Assembly: GCA_021234155.1 (NCBI GenBank)
Contig: JAJEKV010000005.1
Coordinates: forward strand, 17,592,089 to 17,656,088
Direction: 5' to 3'
DNA length: 64,000 nucleotides
Source of the DNA: Isoetes taiwanensis
Taxonomy: Eukaryota > Streptophyta > Lycopodiopsida > Isoetales > Isoetaceae
A program made the position numbers and the translations under genes. The notes below the pieces were generated by a model that was given only the letters and a program-made list of their open reading frames with translations, was not told where the DNA came from and made no database searches. Shown here piece by piece: positions 11,482-22,213 of this stretch (positions within the stretch are counted from its first letter, which is position 1; the number at the start of each line of letters is the position of its first letter).

Positions 11482-12465
11482 CACAAAAAGTTTGATGATG
11501 CACTTAAGCATGAAGGATTTCAAGTTGCTACAACAGATTCTAATGTCTACATCAAGTGCATGGGAGGTATGTATTTGATTTTAGTGCAATATGTGGATGA
11601 TATGCTTGCAATGGGCAGCAATCTTCTTGATGTTCAGGCACTTAAATCTAAAGTAGCTAGCAGGTCTAAGCCAACCTCGGTATGCTGATTTTTTGCTTGA
11701 GCAATTTCGCATGGCAGATTGTAAGCATGTTTCTACGCCAATGGAAGCTGGCATCAAATTGTTTGAAGATGAACCTGTTTCTGACAATGTGCAGTTATCT
11801 TCTCTACCATATAGGCAGCTTGTTGGGAGTTTGATGTATCTCATGACCATAACACGACCTGATCTTTGCTTTGTTGTGATTGCATTAAGTCAGTTTAACC
11901 ACTGTTAAAACATTCACAGCTAGCAAAGCGTGTTCTTCGCTATTTGCAAGGAACAAAAGAGTATGGGATCTGTTATTGTGATAACAGATCAGCAAGTCTT
12001 CATGCATTTACTGATGCAAGTTGAGGCAATAATAGGGATTCTTATTCCACTACAGGTAGCACATGCATGTTTTATAGAGGTGCAATAGGATGGATAAGCA
12101 AAAAGCAATATGTTGTAGCACGATCTTCAGCAGAGGCAGAATACATTGCCTTATCTACTAGAGTTGCAGATCATATTTGGTATGATTACTTGCTTGACGA
12201 TGTTGGTATTTCTGCGCAGCAGCCTATTCATGTTTATGTGGACAACCAAAGTTGCATGAAAATGGTAGAGCGACCAGGACATCATCCTCGGACAAAGCAC
12301 ATTCCAATTCATTATCATTATGTCCATGATCTGGTGGAGAAAGCAATCATTTCATTAATTTATTCGCCCACTGGTGCAATGGTTGCAGATATCTTTACTA
12401 AGCCACTGGGTACACAAAAGTTTGTACAGCTTAGGTCAGCACTTGGTGTTATACCTTTACAGTAG
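11482..12465 (+). pseudogene. Ty1/copia reverse transcriptase and RNase H, 3' half only
   Basis: The frame opens mid-domain with the copia reverse transcriptase active site Y-V-D-D-M (near 11591). It continues after a lesion with S-T-P-M (about 11736) and Y-R-Q-L-V-G-S-L-M-Y-L, I-T-R-P-D-L (about 11810-11870). RNase H follows (W-I-S-K-K, S-S-A-E-A-E-Y-I-A-L at about 12091-12150; Y-V-D-N-Q-S about 12235), then T-K-H-I, D-I-F-T-K-P-L and a stop at 12463-12465. Around 11650-11690 roughly 50 expected codons between the active site and the S-T-P-M region are missing, and there are stops near 11685, 11906 and 12023. Gag, protease and integrase are absent on the left, where the ~170 bp duplication begins. 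It is followed by a polypurine tract and LTR. Confidence 0.9.
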
Positions 12466-12493
12466 CTTCAGATTGTCCAGCTTAAAAGGGGAG

Positions 12494-12801
12494 TGTTATA
12501 ATTCAAGATGTACATTAGATGCATTGATGTACATCAGAGTACATTAGGTACATTGATGTACATTAGAGTACATTGGATACATTGAAATACATCATGTACA
12601 TCTCTGGCCTTTGGCCTTCTGTTTCCGACTGTTGGCCTTTCAGTGCCATTTATTCCATGTATTTATAGATTACATGCAATATAGAAAACATCTAGATTGT
12701 TCCTATTCTATTCCTATTGTGCCTCTTCCATTCTTGCTTTTGCTTTGACTCACTCTGTGCTGCAGGTTTGTATCAGTCCATAGCTGATACGTTTTCCAAC
12801 A
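12494..12801 (+). mobile_element. 3' LTR of the copia element
   Basis: A purine run AAAAGGGGAG (about 12484-12493) directly precedes TGTTATAATTC, giving the usual polypurine tract then 5'-TG LTR start. The right edge is placed at the CA of CCAACA (12801), with a two-base uncertainty. Length about 308 bp. The U3-like first 110 bases are a degenerate tandem array of GTACATT/GTACATC words. No 5' LTR is present in the window. Confidence 0.7.
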
Positions 12802-12839
12802 CATTCAAATTAAATAAATTAAAAACTTCGTACTTTTAT

Positions 12840-14091
12840 CTGCTGAAATAACAAAGTCATAAATTTATCTGCTACAAGAACAAACCCTTAACGATAAATC
12901 CTTCTGATAGGGATTAATTCCAAGGCTTACAGCATCTAAACCCTATTCCAATGGAGCCTACCACAGTAAGCCGATATGCTAAATCTATCTCTGCCGAGTA
13001 TAGAAATAAGAATGTGCATGGCTAGCAGACATTTTGTTGCATAAAATACTCGCGATGCTACAATGTAGCAAAATGTAATTTTAGAATCTTAATTTCTTTG
13101 TATGGCACAGGTCCGGTGAATGCAGAGGGTTTAGAACAATAGGCAGACCTTGGACTACACTTAAAAGTTACTTCAATCACAAAACGTAAAGTGAGAGGCA
13201 TATTTAAGGGGTTCATGTTTTAACTCCACGTTCGCAGTTATTTATTGGTTCCACGTTGGATGTCAATGTATGAATCAGTGTTGTCACGTACTTACTGTAC
13301 ACTATTTGTACAGTTGTCTTCCAAGGTACAGTACCTTTTATGTACTTTAGAGTTTTTTAGTATGTTATGTACGTTTGCCATGTACTGTTCTGTTTTATGT
13401 ATAGTACGTACAGTACGTTACGTATGGGAAAAATATAAAGTTCTTTATGTAAATTTTGCAAATTTGCACCTGAGGTTAGACTTTTTTGAGGATTTTCTAT
13501 AAGATCTGAACTATAAGGAGTTGGTTAAGAGATCTGGCTGGTCAAATAAGAACCCACAATAAGAAGTTCATGTAAATGGATTGAAATTAGTACTAAAGCA
13601 AAGAAATATAAGCACAAAAAATTTACCTGCTCTTTGTCGAACACTACAAGAGCTAGAAACATACAATTAGAGTTTTTTTAGCCTTGAAATTGACATTAGA
13701 CATTAGGGAGGCACAAAATTGTCTTGAGGATATGATTTAAACTCATAAATTGTTTTTTTTTTTACCATACACTTTAGAGGTACAAGACGTATTGTACACT
13801 ACCCAAGGTACTATAAGTACACAATCGTAGTGTACGGGTATTTAAACAACGCTGGTATGAATCTAGATCTTCCTTGCAATAGTGGACCAAATTGTAATCA
13901 TTTTTCATTAGAATAGCCAAGAATGCTCTATTCATATGAACCAGCTAAGAACAAGCTCGATGCTTAATATAGAGTGCGTATTGCCATCCTTGGATATAGG
14001 AAGTTTCTGAAACTAAAGAACGGTATTATCTACCTAAATGATAATGGGTGGCACATGTTACATTTTGTTAACAAGAGGAATATCTAATTCC
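12840..14091 (-). mobile_element. Probable LTR (minus orientation) interrupted by a hAT MITE
   Basis: Read on the minus strand, AGGGGGGAG (14092-14100) followed by TGTTGGAATTAG looks like a polypurine tract and LTR start. The other end is near 12840-12897. Parts of it recur elsewhere. 12897-13045 matches 15728-15870 (shared CCAAGGCTTACAG, GTAAGCCGATATGCT and GACATTTTGTTG words), and 13050-13275 plus 13863-13910 matches 49617-49880. The 579-bp insert at 13276-13854 is absent from the 49.8 kb copy. The assignment as LTR is an inference; the superfamily is unknown, possibly copia from the TGTTGG start. Confidence 0.5.
13276..13854. mobile_element. hAT-type MITE with GTATGAAT target duplication
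   Basis: The element is flanked by perfect 8-bp direct repeats GTATGAAT (13268-13275 and 13855-13862). Its ends are CAGTGTTGT and ACAACGCTG, inverted repeats of 9 bp with one mismatch. Eight-bp duplication and a CAG terminus are hallmarks of hAT transposons. No transposase is encoded: its only frame (85 codons) lacks any motif. Both subterminal regions are crowded with GTAC words. A related sequence at about 49.6-49.9 kb has an uninterrupted GTATGAAT (49832-49839). Confidence 0.85.
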
Positions 14092-14100
14092 AACACTCCC

Positions 14101-15715
14101 CCCTAAAATGTGACATCTATTACAGGACTTAGAAAACAGACTTCACCAACAAGAATAAAACCAAAAACAAGAACTTTCCTGCAGCCACTACATGCATCGA
14201 TACCTTAGTAACCTTAGCAAGCCCTGTTGCATCTGCATGATAGAACTATACTTGGACTCCCCCTGAAATGTGACATCTGTTATAGGACTTAGAAAACACA
14301 GAGTTCACCAACAAGAATAAAACCAGAAACAAATCTCCCCCCCACTCAATACATCGTCATCCAAAACCTTAGCAACATTAGCAAGTTGTGCTCCATTGCA
14401 TATCAGTATATGTTCCCCTACTACATTATGCATGGCATCACTTGTACATGTTAGCATCTCCCCTTTGCATATTGAAGTAGTTTCTGCTAACAAAAGAGGC
14501 CTTAACAAGCTCTGCTGCATATCGATATATGCTGCTCTGACCTTAACAAGCTTTGCTGCATTGCATACTAGTATATATTCCCTACTACATGATGCATGGC
14601 ACCACTTCTCCTAGCATCTCCCCCTTGTGTCTTGGAGTAGTGTATAATACCACCTTATCCTGATGCATGCTTCATGTTTAGCCACATATACCTTAACCCT
14701 GGTGAATATCACTATTTAACAAGCAACTGATATGCACATTTAACTTGTGCAACCTCCTTGCTTGTCTCTTTTGATAAGGGCGAGGAGCAGAAACGGTCAC
14801 GAGTCAAGTTTGCAGTGTAAACAATTGATTAAAATACAATTCCATCTGAAGCACAAATCTCACTTCTCAACTTCATTTCTAATGCTTTACTTCTCATATC
14901 CATATCGAGATGCAGCAGTCCCATGCCTGATGTTATGCAAAGTGGTAAACTTCCACTTTGCACCATCTTTACAGATGGTTTGCTCAGATCCCTGCCCTTT
15001 ACCAGACCATCATTGTCCCTTTTACTTTTGGTATTCTCAAAACTCACTGTAATAGGCTTAGTTGGTGCCAATAATGATGTTTCAAAGACTTGAATAGAAG
15101 GAAAAATATTCTTGCCATCAAATTTGCTCCTAAGAAACCTTCCTTCATTCTTTCTTTCAGTACTGATACCTTTCCAGTGAGCTCGACACATTCTTTCTCA
15201 ATATGCTTCCATCAGTAGTGGCAGGAGGCTCACACAATTTCTGACTACCATCTGCATGATTTGCCCTTCCAAACAATTTACACATAGATTCAGAAACCCA
15301 TGTTCTAGGGGATCTCTCTTCTGAAATTTTTCAACATTGATCGGTTTGCATCCATAATGTACCTTTGAGAGAACATCCAGATTCCTTTCCCATCACAAAT
15401 ATCACTTTTCTTTTGCCTCCATACTTGGTTGGAAAGAAAGGATTCCTGTACATGCACATCAATTGGACAATAAGACACAAAATTGCCATCCATAATTCCG
15501 CTCTCAAAGCTTTGTCTTAGTTTCCATCTTCTTTTCTACAATTGCGCCCTGCATGGCAGAATTTTCATTACATTTAGAAACTTCTAGTGCACTCCTGATA
15601 TTTTGCAAAACTTCTTTGTGCCATGTACTGCTGCTAGCTGTTCATGACGCATTTCTCTACAAGAAATACGCTTTGCGCAAGCTGTCATATAAGTCAGCAC
15701 TATTACCCATATGTG
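14101..15715. other. Internal region between LTR-like repeats; no recognisable gene
   Basis: An approximately 150-bp imperfect tandem repeat opens the region: the CCCCCTAAAATGTGACATCT block at 14100 recurs as CCCCCTGAAATGTGACATCT near 14259, both followed by AGGACTTAGAAAACA. AGCAT CTCCCC-type phrases repeat again to 14630. A minus frame of 120 codons (15191-14829) is Lys/Arg/Ser-rich without motifs. If the flanking repeats are LTRs, this would be a polymerase-less interior. Confidence 0.4.
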
Positions 15716-15875
15716 GTTTTCAGAAATAACAAATCCTTCTGATAGCGATAAATTCCAAGGCTTACAGCCCTATTCTAGAGTAGCCTATCACGGTAAGCCG
15801 ATATGCTGGATCTATCGATGCTGAGTATAGAAATAAAAAATTGCATGGTTAGAGACATTTTGTTGTTTCAAGTAC
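15716..15875 (-). repeat. Second, partial copy of the 12.9 kb LTR-like sequence
   Basis: About 150 bases match 12845-13045, including the AAATCCTTCTGATAG and AAGCCGATATGCT words, but a ~45-base segment present at 12853-12897 is missing. The orientation is the same. The similarity ends in a T-run at about 15880. Confidence 0.65.
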
Positions 15876-16059
15876 CCCTTTTTTTTTTTTGAAAGATCAA
15901 ATTAATTAAGGGTAGTTGCACGAAAGGGTGTCTCATATTTCTTGTATAATGTAATAATAGGTTACACTAGGCTAGTGTAGTTAGGGGGAAAAATTTAGAT
16001 TTTACATGACATTTAATGCTAGCAACCAACGTGAAAGATTCCATATTTAATGCCATCGA

Positions 16060-16545
16060 TCCGGCCCTCGGATCGACATTCTAGAAGGAGCGAGCATGCA
16101 TGTCTTGCATGCATGCATGCCTTCTCTGGTTGATCGCTATATTAGGTGGGGTTCTTCATCGACGTCTCATCGGCCCTTCCTCTTCTCTCTCAGCAGTACC
16201 CTATTCTCTTTTCTTTGTAACCATGCAGGGGAGGGGCTTCTCCATGCTTGGATTGACCAGTTTGGCATTTCTTTCATGCTGTGGCATGTCCTTTCCCGGC
16301 CTTGCCTCTTCTTTAGCCATAATCTTTTGACCTTCGTCCTCGATCCCGTTTTGATATGGAAGTTCTCTTCTATTCGGGAGGTTTTTGTCAGTTTGGATCG
16401 ACATTCTAGAAGGAGCGAGCATGCATGTCTTGCATGCATGCATGCCTTCTCTGGTTGATCGCTATATTAGGCGGGGTTCTTCATCGACGTCTCATCGGCG
16501 CTTCCTCTTCTCAGTATCCTATCCTCTTTCCTTTGTAGAGGTTTT
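16060..16545. repeat. Two tandem ~325-bp modules (TTCTAGAA / GCATGC family)
   Basis: GATCGACATTCTAGAAGGAG at 16071 recurs at 16396, each followed by nested GCATGC palindromes and TTGATCGCTATATTAGG(T/C)GGGG. Spacing 325 bp. Reverse-complement relatives make up the 23.7-25.5 kb block, where the ends are a TCTAGA palindrome followed by an 8-bp-arm hairpin. The Met/His/Cys-rich frames here come from the GCATGCATGC palindromes and are not credible genes. This looks like a dispersed, locally tandem noncoding repeat family of unknown class. Confidence 0.8.
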
Positions 16546-16728
16546 TGTCGGTTTCATGCGAGCTCCTTCTAGAATTATGGTAACTAACAAAATTCGTGCA
16601 ATGAATTTGAAATTGGAATTGCCTTCGATTTCGGACTCCCTCGAATTCTCCTCCCAACCGATTCAATCTGTTCCCAAATCAATCGAACCTAAAAAATCAG
16701 AAAGCCCCATTTTGATCTTGTTTTTACA

Positions 16729-19547
16729 GTGGCTGAATTCATTGTTTTGGGTGAGAAAGCTATGGAAGAGGGTAGGTTGGAAACAAGAGCAAAAGACTCT
16801 ACTGATGAATCGGATCAGGCCAAGAACCCAACAGGTTCCCAAGGGAGGTCAAAACGAAAATCTTGTGACATTGGATATGTGACAAAACGTGTAAGAAGAA
16901 TGGTGAATGAAGCTGTTGATCTTATAGTGCATCAAATCTCTAATTTGGACCCAAAACACCAAATTACTTTTTCCAAAAGACTCTTGCAGGATAAAAGGTT
17001 ATGTTTTCTATTCGAACCCATCCTTGGGAAGCCTGAAGAGGCTATTGTGAAGGAAAAAATGGTAAAAAATCTCAGGGATGGCCTTCAAGAGGTCAAAACA
17101 GCAAATAGCAATGATAAACTTGCTGCTAAACACTCTATTCTTGCTATGGTAGTTGGAAAAGAGGGAGAATCGTTGAAGCGTACAAAGGCAGCCAAATTGT
17201 TGAAATTACATCCACGGAATATGAGCCTTGCAGCAAAAAGAAGGAAGGAAATGTCATTGGGTGGAGCAAATATGTGGGCATTAGCAGGTCGAAAATCCAG
17301 AACAAATGTTGTAGATCAAGCTATGAAGAATTTGATTGCCCAATTTTGGTTGGATAACACAAAAGTCTCGCCAAAAGTTAGATATGTCATGAAGAAAAGG
17401 ACACAGGCAATTCAATACAGTGATATTACACAGGCACAAATTATACATTGCCTTGATTTGATTATACAAATGTATGTACTTGGGTGTTATTATTTACATT
17501 GAAACAATATTCATAATTCTTTCTAATTTACCTTATGAGTGTAATAATAGGAAAATTTACTTTGCTTTATGGTTGTACAAACTGAAATTCTGTTTTACAT
17601 TTCTTCCCAATTGTTCAAATTCATTCTGGAGATGTATTACAGAGGTAGACTCTTGAAAGTAAGGATGTGAAAGATGTAGGATGTGTAATAGATGTGAAAG
17701 TTGTAATAAATGTAGGATGTGGACAAGATTGTAATCTGTATGTGAAGCTATAATAGATGTAATAGAAATCTTGAAAATGTATTGATGTAAACTCTGTTAC
17801 TATGCATTTTACAGGCTGAATTATTTCAGAACTTTGTGGATCAGCATCCCGATGTTGGAATTGGCATTAGACAGTTTATATACTTAAAACCAACATGCAT
17901 ACAAAGCTAAAAGAAAGAAACACTTGGTGTTGTGTCAAACACGAGCAAGCAGATTTATTTAGGAAGGCATTTTATATGATGAGGTCAAAAGTCCATGAGA
18001 ATTGCTCTTGCAATTGTAGAATTTGCAACTCAGAAGATAATGCTGGAATTTGTCAGGCAAAGAAAAGGACATTTGAGAATGTCAGCATGCTTTGGAGAGC
18101 CATGGTATGTGACAGAGCAGAAGATGAGGAGTGGCACTATCTAAAATGTATAAGTTCAGCTTGTGGAAATTGTGGAAAAAAGAAGATTGAATTATGTCCA
18201 AGGGAAGAGAGTGAAAGCATTGAAGAACCTGTTGCATGGCAAGCCTATAGCTATGTTAATGAACCTTCGAAGAAAGGAACTTCTCGAAGGCTGAAGCTGG
18301 TTGACAAGAACAGCAGTGCAAAATGCATGTTAGATAATATGTTTGATCATATGGCTAAATTTGTACATCATAACTTTGTGGCACATTGGCAAAGCAAGCA
18401 ATTCAAGGAATCCATTAGAACACTTTGGGATGATGCTGTACTATCGGTTGTTGATTTCTCAGAGAATTATACTTTGAAACCATTCAATGAGATCCAAGCA
18501 CAACATTGGTACAACGAGCAGATCAGCATTTTAGTTCATATCACAATGTTCAAGGTAAATGGAAAAATGAGGAAATGTGTGCACTTCTTCATTTCAGATG
18601 ATAGGACACATGATACTCACTTTGTACAGGATGCATTCAGGTTGCATCTTAAGTGGTTGCAAGAAAACGATGGCAGTCAGAAGAAGTTTCACTTAGTTTG
18701 GTATGACAGGTGTGCAGCTCAATTCAAATCGAGACGAGCATCTATCATGTAACCAGGTATCACCATGAACATAAAATAAGAATGCAATGGAATTTTTTTG
18801 GTTCAGGACATAGTAAAGACACCAGAAGAAGCTATTGCGAAGCTATAATTGAGGCAGAACAAAGAAAGAAGGAGGGCAAGGTGGTCATAAATGCTAAAAC
18901 TGCATGTGATGTTTTGAGAGAAAAAAAATTAGATGTGGAACGGGTTTTTTGGGAGGTTACTAACATTGACCGATCACAAAGACTTGATGTGTTGCCAGTC
19001 AAAGGTGTGCAGACAATTCATTGCGTGTCATCGATAGACCCTAGTGATCCAACAAAGCTACTATGCAGGTCTCTTTCATGTTTTTGCAAGGCATGCATAA
19101 GTTTTGATTGGTCTGCTTGCGACAATGTTGGCCATTGTGATAAGTGGGATTTAAGAAAACTAGAGCCTACAAATGGGCAAATGACATAGACAATGTGGAT
19201 GAGACAGTCCAAGTTGGAGATTACTTCGGATCATTCGCAGCTCCAGACAATTATGAAGGGGTGGCCTATTATATCATACAATGCACGGAAGTGAAACATG
19301 CTCTTGAAGTAGACGTCATGGATGACTATGGGAATCAATTTTACCGTGGTGATGAAGTTATATCAGGAAGTATAAATTACTTAAAGGAAAGAAGGTGCTT
19401 GTCCGTCCCGAGTCCGTGATAGGGGCGAGATTTCCATTGGAGCCAGTCCAGCATAAAATAAAAGGTGTTGCTTATGCATATGAATTATCCAATTACTGGC
19501 ACGAGATGCTTTTGGAAAATCTGCCCGAGATTGTAGACTGTATGTAA
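16729..19547 (+). pseudogene. DDE/RNase H-like transposase-type protein of an animal-like family, frameshifted
   Basis: Six coding blocks in changing frames make up one protein. Block 1 (16729 to ~17478) is Lys/Arg-rich with a K-R-V-R-R start. A probable intron ends with TTTTACAG at 17814. Block 2 (17815-17905) and block 3 (17895-18740) carry a Cys-rich region (W-C-C-V-K-H-E; C-N-C-R-I-C; C-G-N-C-G). They also hold three Asp motifs: V-V-D-F-S-E-N-Y (Asp 18453-18455), I-S-D-D-R-T-H-D (18597-18602) and W-Y-D-R-C-A-A-Q-F-K (18705-18707). Block 4 (to 19189) has W-N-F-F-G-S-G-H-S-K. Blocks 5-6 have V-G-D-Y-F and a conserved tail ending at TAA 19545-19547. I know this order of motifs from repetitive uncharacterised proteins in animals (D-F-A-E-N-Y, S-D-G, F-F-x-T-S-H-G-K). 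The transposase role is inferred from the triad and repetitiveness. Frameshifts near 17900, 18745, 19180 and 19400 inactivate it. Confidence 0.65.
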
Positions 19548-20187
19548 ACTGAAGACAGTTTTTTTATGCAGTCCCTAAGTCAGAAAATGACCATTACAGA
19601 AAATTGTTTACCATATTTACTGTATTCATCATTTTCATGCCAAATCAATTGTATTGTGTGGTCTACTATATGAGGAAGGTTGTGTAAAAAGTCTGGCCAG
19701 ATATCTCTAACTGATTGGGAGCAATTCAATACATTGACTAGGTCAAAACTAGGTCAATGGCCCAGACAGAATACAAAATACATCTGATTTACATTCAGTG
19801 GACATGAAATCAAACTTTTTTATACATGATCTGTGCCTTATCTTTGAACTAAAAATTGCAGATTACCATGCTACTATACAAGTCAAGAATATGGAAATAT
19901 TGTCATTTAAAAGTGGACAAAATTTTGTATTTAAAGATGAAGATCTGGTTACAATATGTTTCTGGTTACAATATGAAGATCTGGTTACAATATGTTTTTA
20001 CAAAATTTCACTTCATCTCATGTCATTATGTTACATGTCAACTCCTTCACATATCTTCATTTAGTTCCACATGTATGACTCCTGGAGCATCGATAAACAA
20101 CATGAGATGGTTAGTACACGTAACACATCAACTTAATCTTTAGAAGACTATTAATTAATTACCTCGTAAAGTATGCAAGGTAGGAGC
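19548..20187. other. Intergenic stretch with a small tandem repeat
   Basis: The convergent gap between the transposase-like relic and the Ulp1-like gene. AGATCTGGTTACAATATG occurs at about 19940 and 19977, with a shorter TCTGGTTACAATATG between, so three tandem copies of a ~18-bp word. No gene seen. Confidence 0.6.
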
Positions 20188-21893
20188 TCATGATGATCCG
20201 AGCGGGTCTAAATATGCTGCTATAGCAGCAGTCTCATCATCATGGGTGCCGTGATATGTTGGCATTCGAGAGCCCGTGCTTCTCGCTGAAGAACTTGTCT
20301 CCTCGTCATCGAGATCATCGACCATACATGTGTGAGTGCATGCAGCCCGCAACTGCATCCGGGAACTGCCATACTCATATGTGATCCGCTCCATAACCAA
20401 CTTGTCAAATGCATCAATTGGTGAATGGAACGGGTGATCCCTCACGTATGTTGAAATCTCATCCGCATTGCGAAGTCCTTCAATCTGGGGGTAGAGTGTT
20501 ATCGGCCTAGCATGCCGTGTTTTTGCAGCTGAGAACTCATCCTTGGATGTGAAACAACCCAATCCTCCGTCAATATCAAACACTAAGACCTTTCTTTTCC
20601 CTAAACCTGCCAACAATAAAACATGATGAAATTAAATAAGAGAAATGTTTAAATTGAATCAGTTTACATTCCATCTGCTCATGAGAATCAGTTTACATGC
20701 ACAATATACCAAATTTATTTAGACCAGAAAAAATATTATTTAAACATTCAGGACTGCAAGTTCAAGGACATGTTTGGAGACCAAAGTGGCATCCAAGGAA
20801 GATTTAACTACCAAATGACTCTTCAAGTGCATCTGCCCGTGCTTGTTCTATAGAAGCTATTGTTGAGCAGCCACCACCCTCACTAATGAGAGCGTCTATC
20901 AAGACCTGTCGTCGTGAAAGGGCATACTCATACGTAAACCAGTCTTGTGTAATCTACAACATATAATAATGTGCCAATGTTAGAATTGATCATGAAAAAG
21001 GGTCTTGAATAATGTGCCAATGTTAAAATTGATCATGAATAATGTACCTTTGAGTCTTTTCCAGAAATAAGCAGGTCAACAAACTTGTGCATAAATGACA
21101 TCACAAACAACCTGCAAGATGTCAAGTCAGGCTGTTGCCGTACTTCAAGGTAATTTATACCTTTTATGTTTTTTTTCCTCAAGTAATCCATTCCTTTGGA
21201 TGTCTGACTCATCAAGATCTGCGTGTGTAGTCTGCGCATATAAAATAGTCATGTAAGATTCAGCAAAACATTGAGATTAATTGAAATAAAAAACATATCA
21301 AAGGGATGTCATACCCTCTAATTGCCTTTTCATTTGTGGCAAAGCCATTTAAAGGGTTCAGGATATGTACAAATGATGCATCTAGAACTTTAGACTTGCT
21401 CTCAGCAAGAGCAAATATGGCCAGCACGAAGTGTTCTTTCTCAAGTACAGATACAAGGATGTATTGGCATTTAGCCATTACTAGCCCAGCAACGCCTTGC
21501 TTCACTGCGTTTACGGCAGACTTTGATGCATCATTTCTTTTCTTGTTGCTTGAAGCCTCCTTGAATAAAAAGTAATTGTAAGCAGAGAAGATACGGATTC
21601 TGCTTTTCCACTCCTGCGGCAGCTTATCATGCAAATATCTAATTGAGCACAAGGTCACAAATAAGAGCATATTCATAAAAAAGCTTTCCAAATCTTGATA
21701 AATGCTTCAAAACAGGGAAAGAATGGAAAATCACCTGCCATAGAGTTCCACAAGGCGGTTCGTCATCCTCGAGTTGGCTGTGCACAAAGCTTCAATGTCT
21801 AGATCAACCACTTTCATTGGAGGTTTAGGCTGGCTATTCTTGAATGGGAAAAGTGGAGTGCGAGCCTTCAACGTCTTCATGTTCTCCACCATT
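20188..21893 (-). CDS. Ulp1-like C48-family cysteine protease, five C-terminal exons
   Basis: Five minus-strand exons with GT-AG borders join without a stop: 21893-21735, 21638-21315, 21231-21048, 20953-20812 and 20606-20188 (TGA). Phases agree at every junction, giving about 408 residues from the ATG at 21892. The family cleaves SUMO or ubiquitin-like proteins in the nucleus. Evidence for the fold: His in E-H-F-V-L-A-I-F (codon 21431-21433), Asp in V-L-D-A-S-F (21380-21382), then Gln five residues before Cys in Q-P-D-L-T-S-C-R-L-F (Gln 21132-21134, Cys 21114-21116). The usual D-C-G around the Cys is S-C-R here, so activity or specificity may differ. The last exon is an acidic tail after a V-F-D-I-D-G-G segment. 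The first exon is preceded by a good acceptor (TTCTTTGTAG), so coding probably begins upstream. Plant transposons often capture such domains, so host or transposon origin is open. Confidence 0.7.
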
Positions 21894-21954
21894 CTACAAA
21901 GAAGAATAGAATGTTAACTTTAAACGACGACAATTGTTTTAACAAGGTGCTGCG

Positions 21955-21975
21955 CACGGAGGGTTGCCCTCCGTG
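21955..21975. repeat. Perfect 9-bp-arm hairpin
   Basis: CACGGAGGG and CCCTCCGTG flank TTG. It sits just upstream of the Ulp1 exon acceptor region. About 45 bases further on, part of the dispersed GGGTTGCCCC repeat family (about 22020-22075) can be read on the minus strand. Confidence 0.6.
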
Positions 21976-22154
21976 ACCCGAGAGTGAAATGGCTTAAATC
22001 ACACTTCAAAGTCATGTTTTCGAGCATATACTGACATATACTTGGAATATGCCACAAACCCACATGGATGAGGGTAAATATAATATAGCTGGCATAGGAT
22101 CTGTAAGACCACAAGGAAAGCTATACCTCAAAGCCAATCAACTCTCAGTCTCCA

Positions 22155-22213
22155 GGATGGATGGATGGATGGATGGATGGATGGATGGATGGATGGATGG
22201 ATGGATGGATGGA
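22155..22213. repeat. (ATGG)n microsatellite
   Basis: About 59 bases of uninterrupted GGAT/ATGG tetranucleotide repeats, roughly 14-15 units. Confidence 0.95.

Noticed and set aside
16096-16882. Frames of 76-165 codons rich in Met, His and Cys
   Set aside because: They arise from GCATGC palindromes in the tandem modules; the sense and antisense frames are equally open and no motif is present.
22155-22213. CRISPR-like or regulatory repeat
   Set aside because: It is a simple tetranucleotide microsatellite with no spacers.
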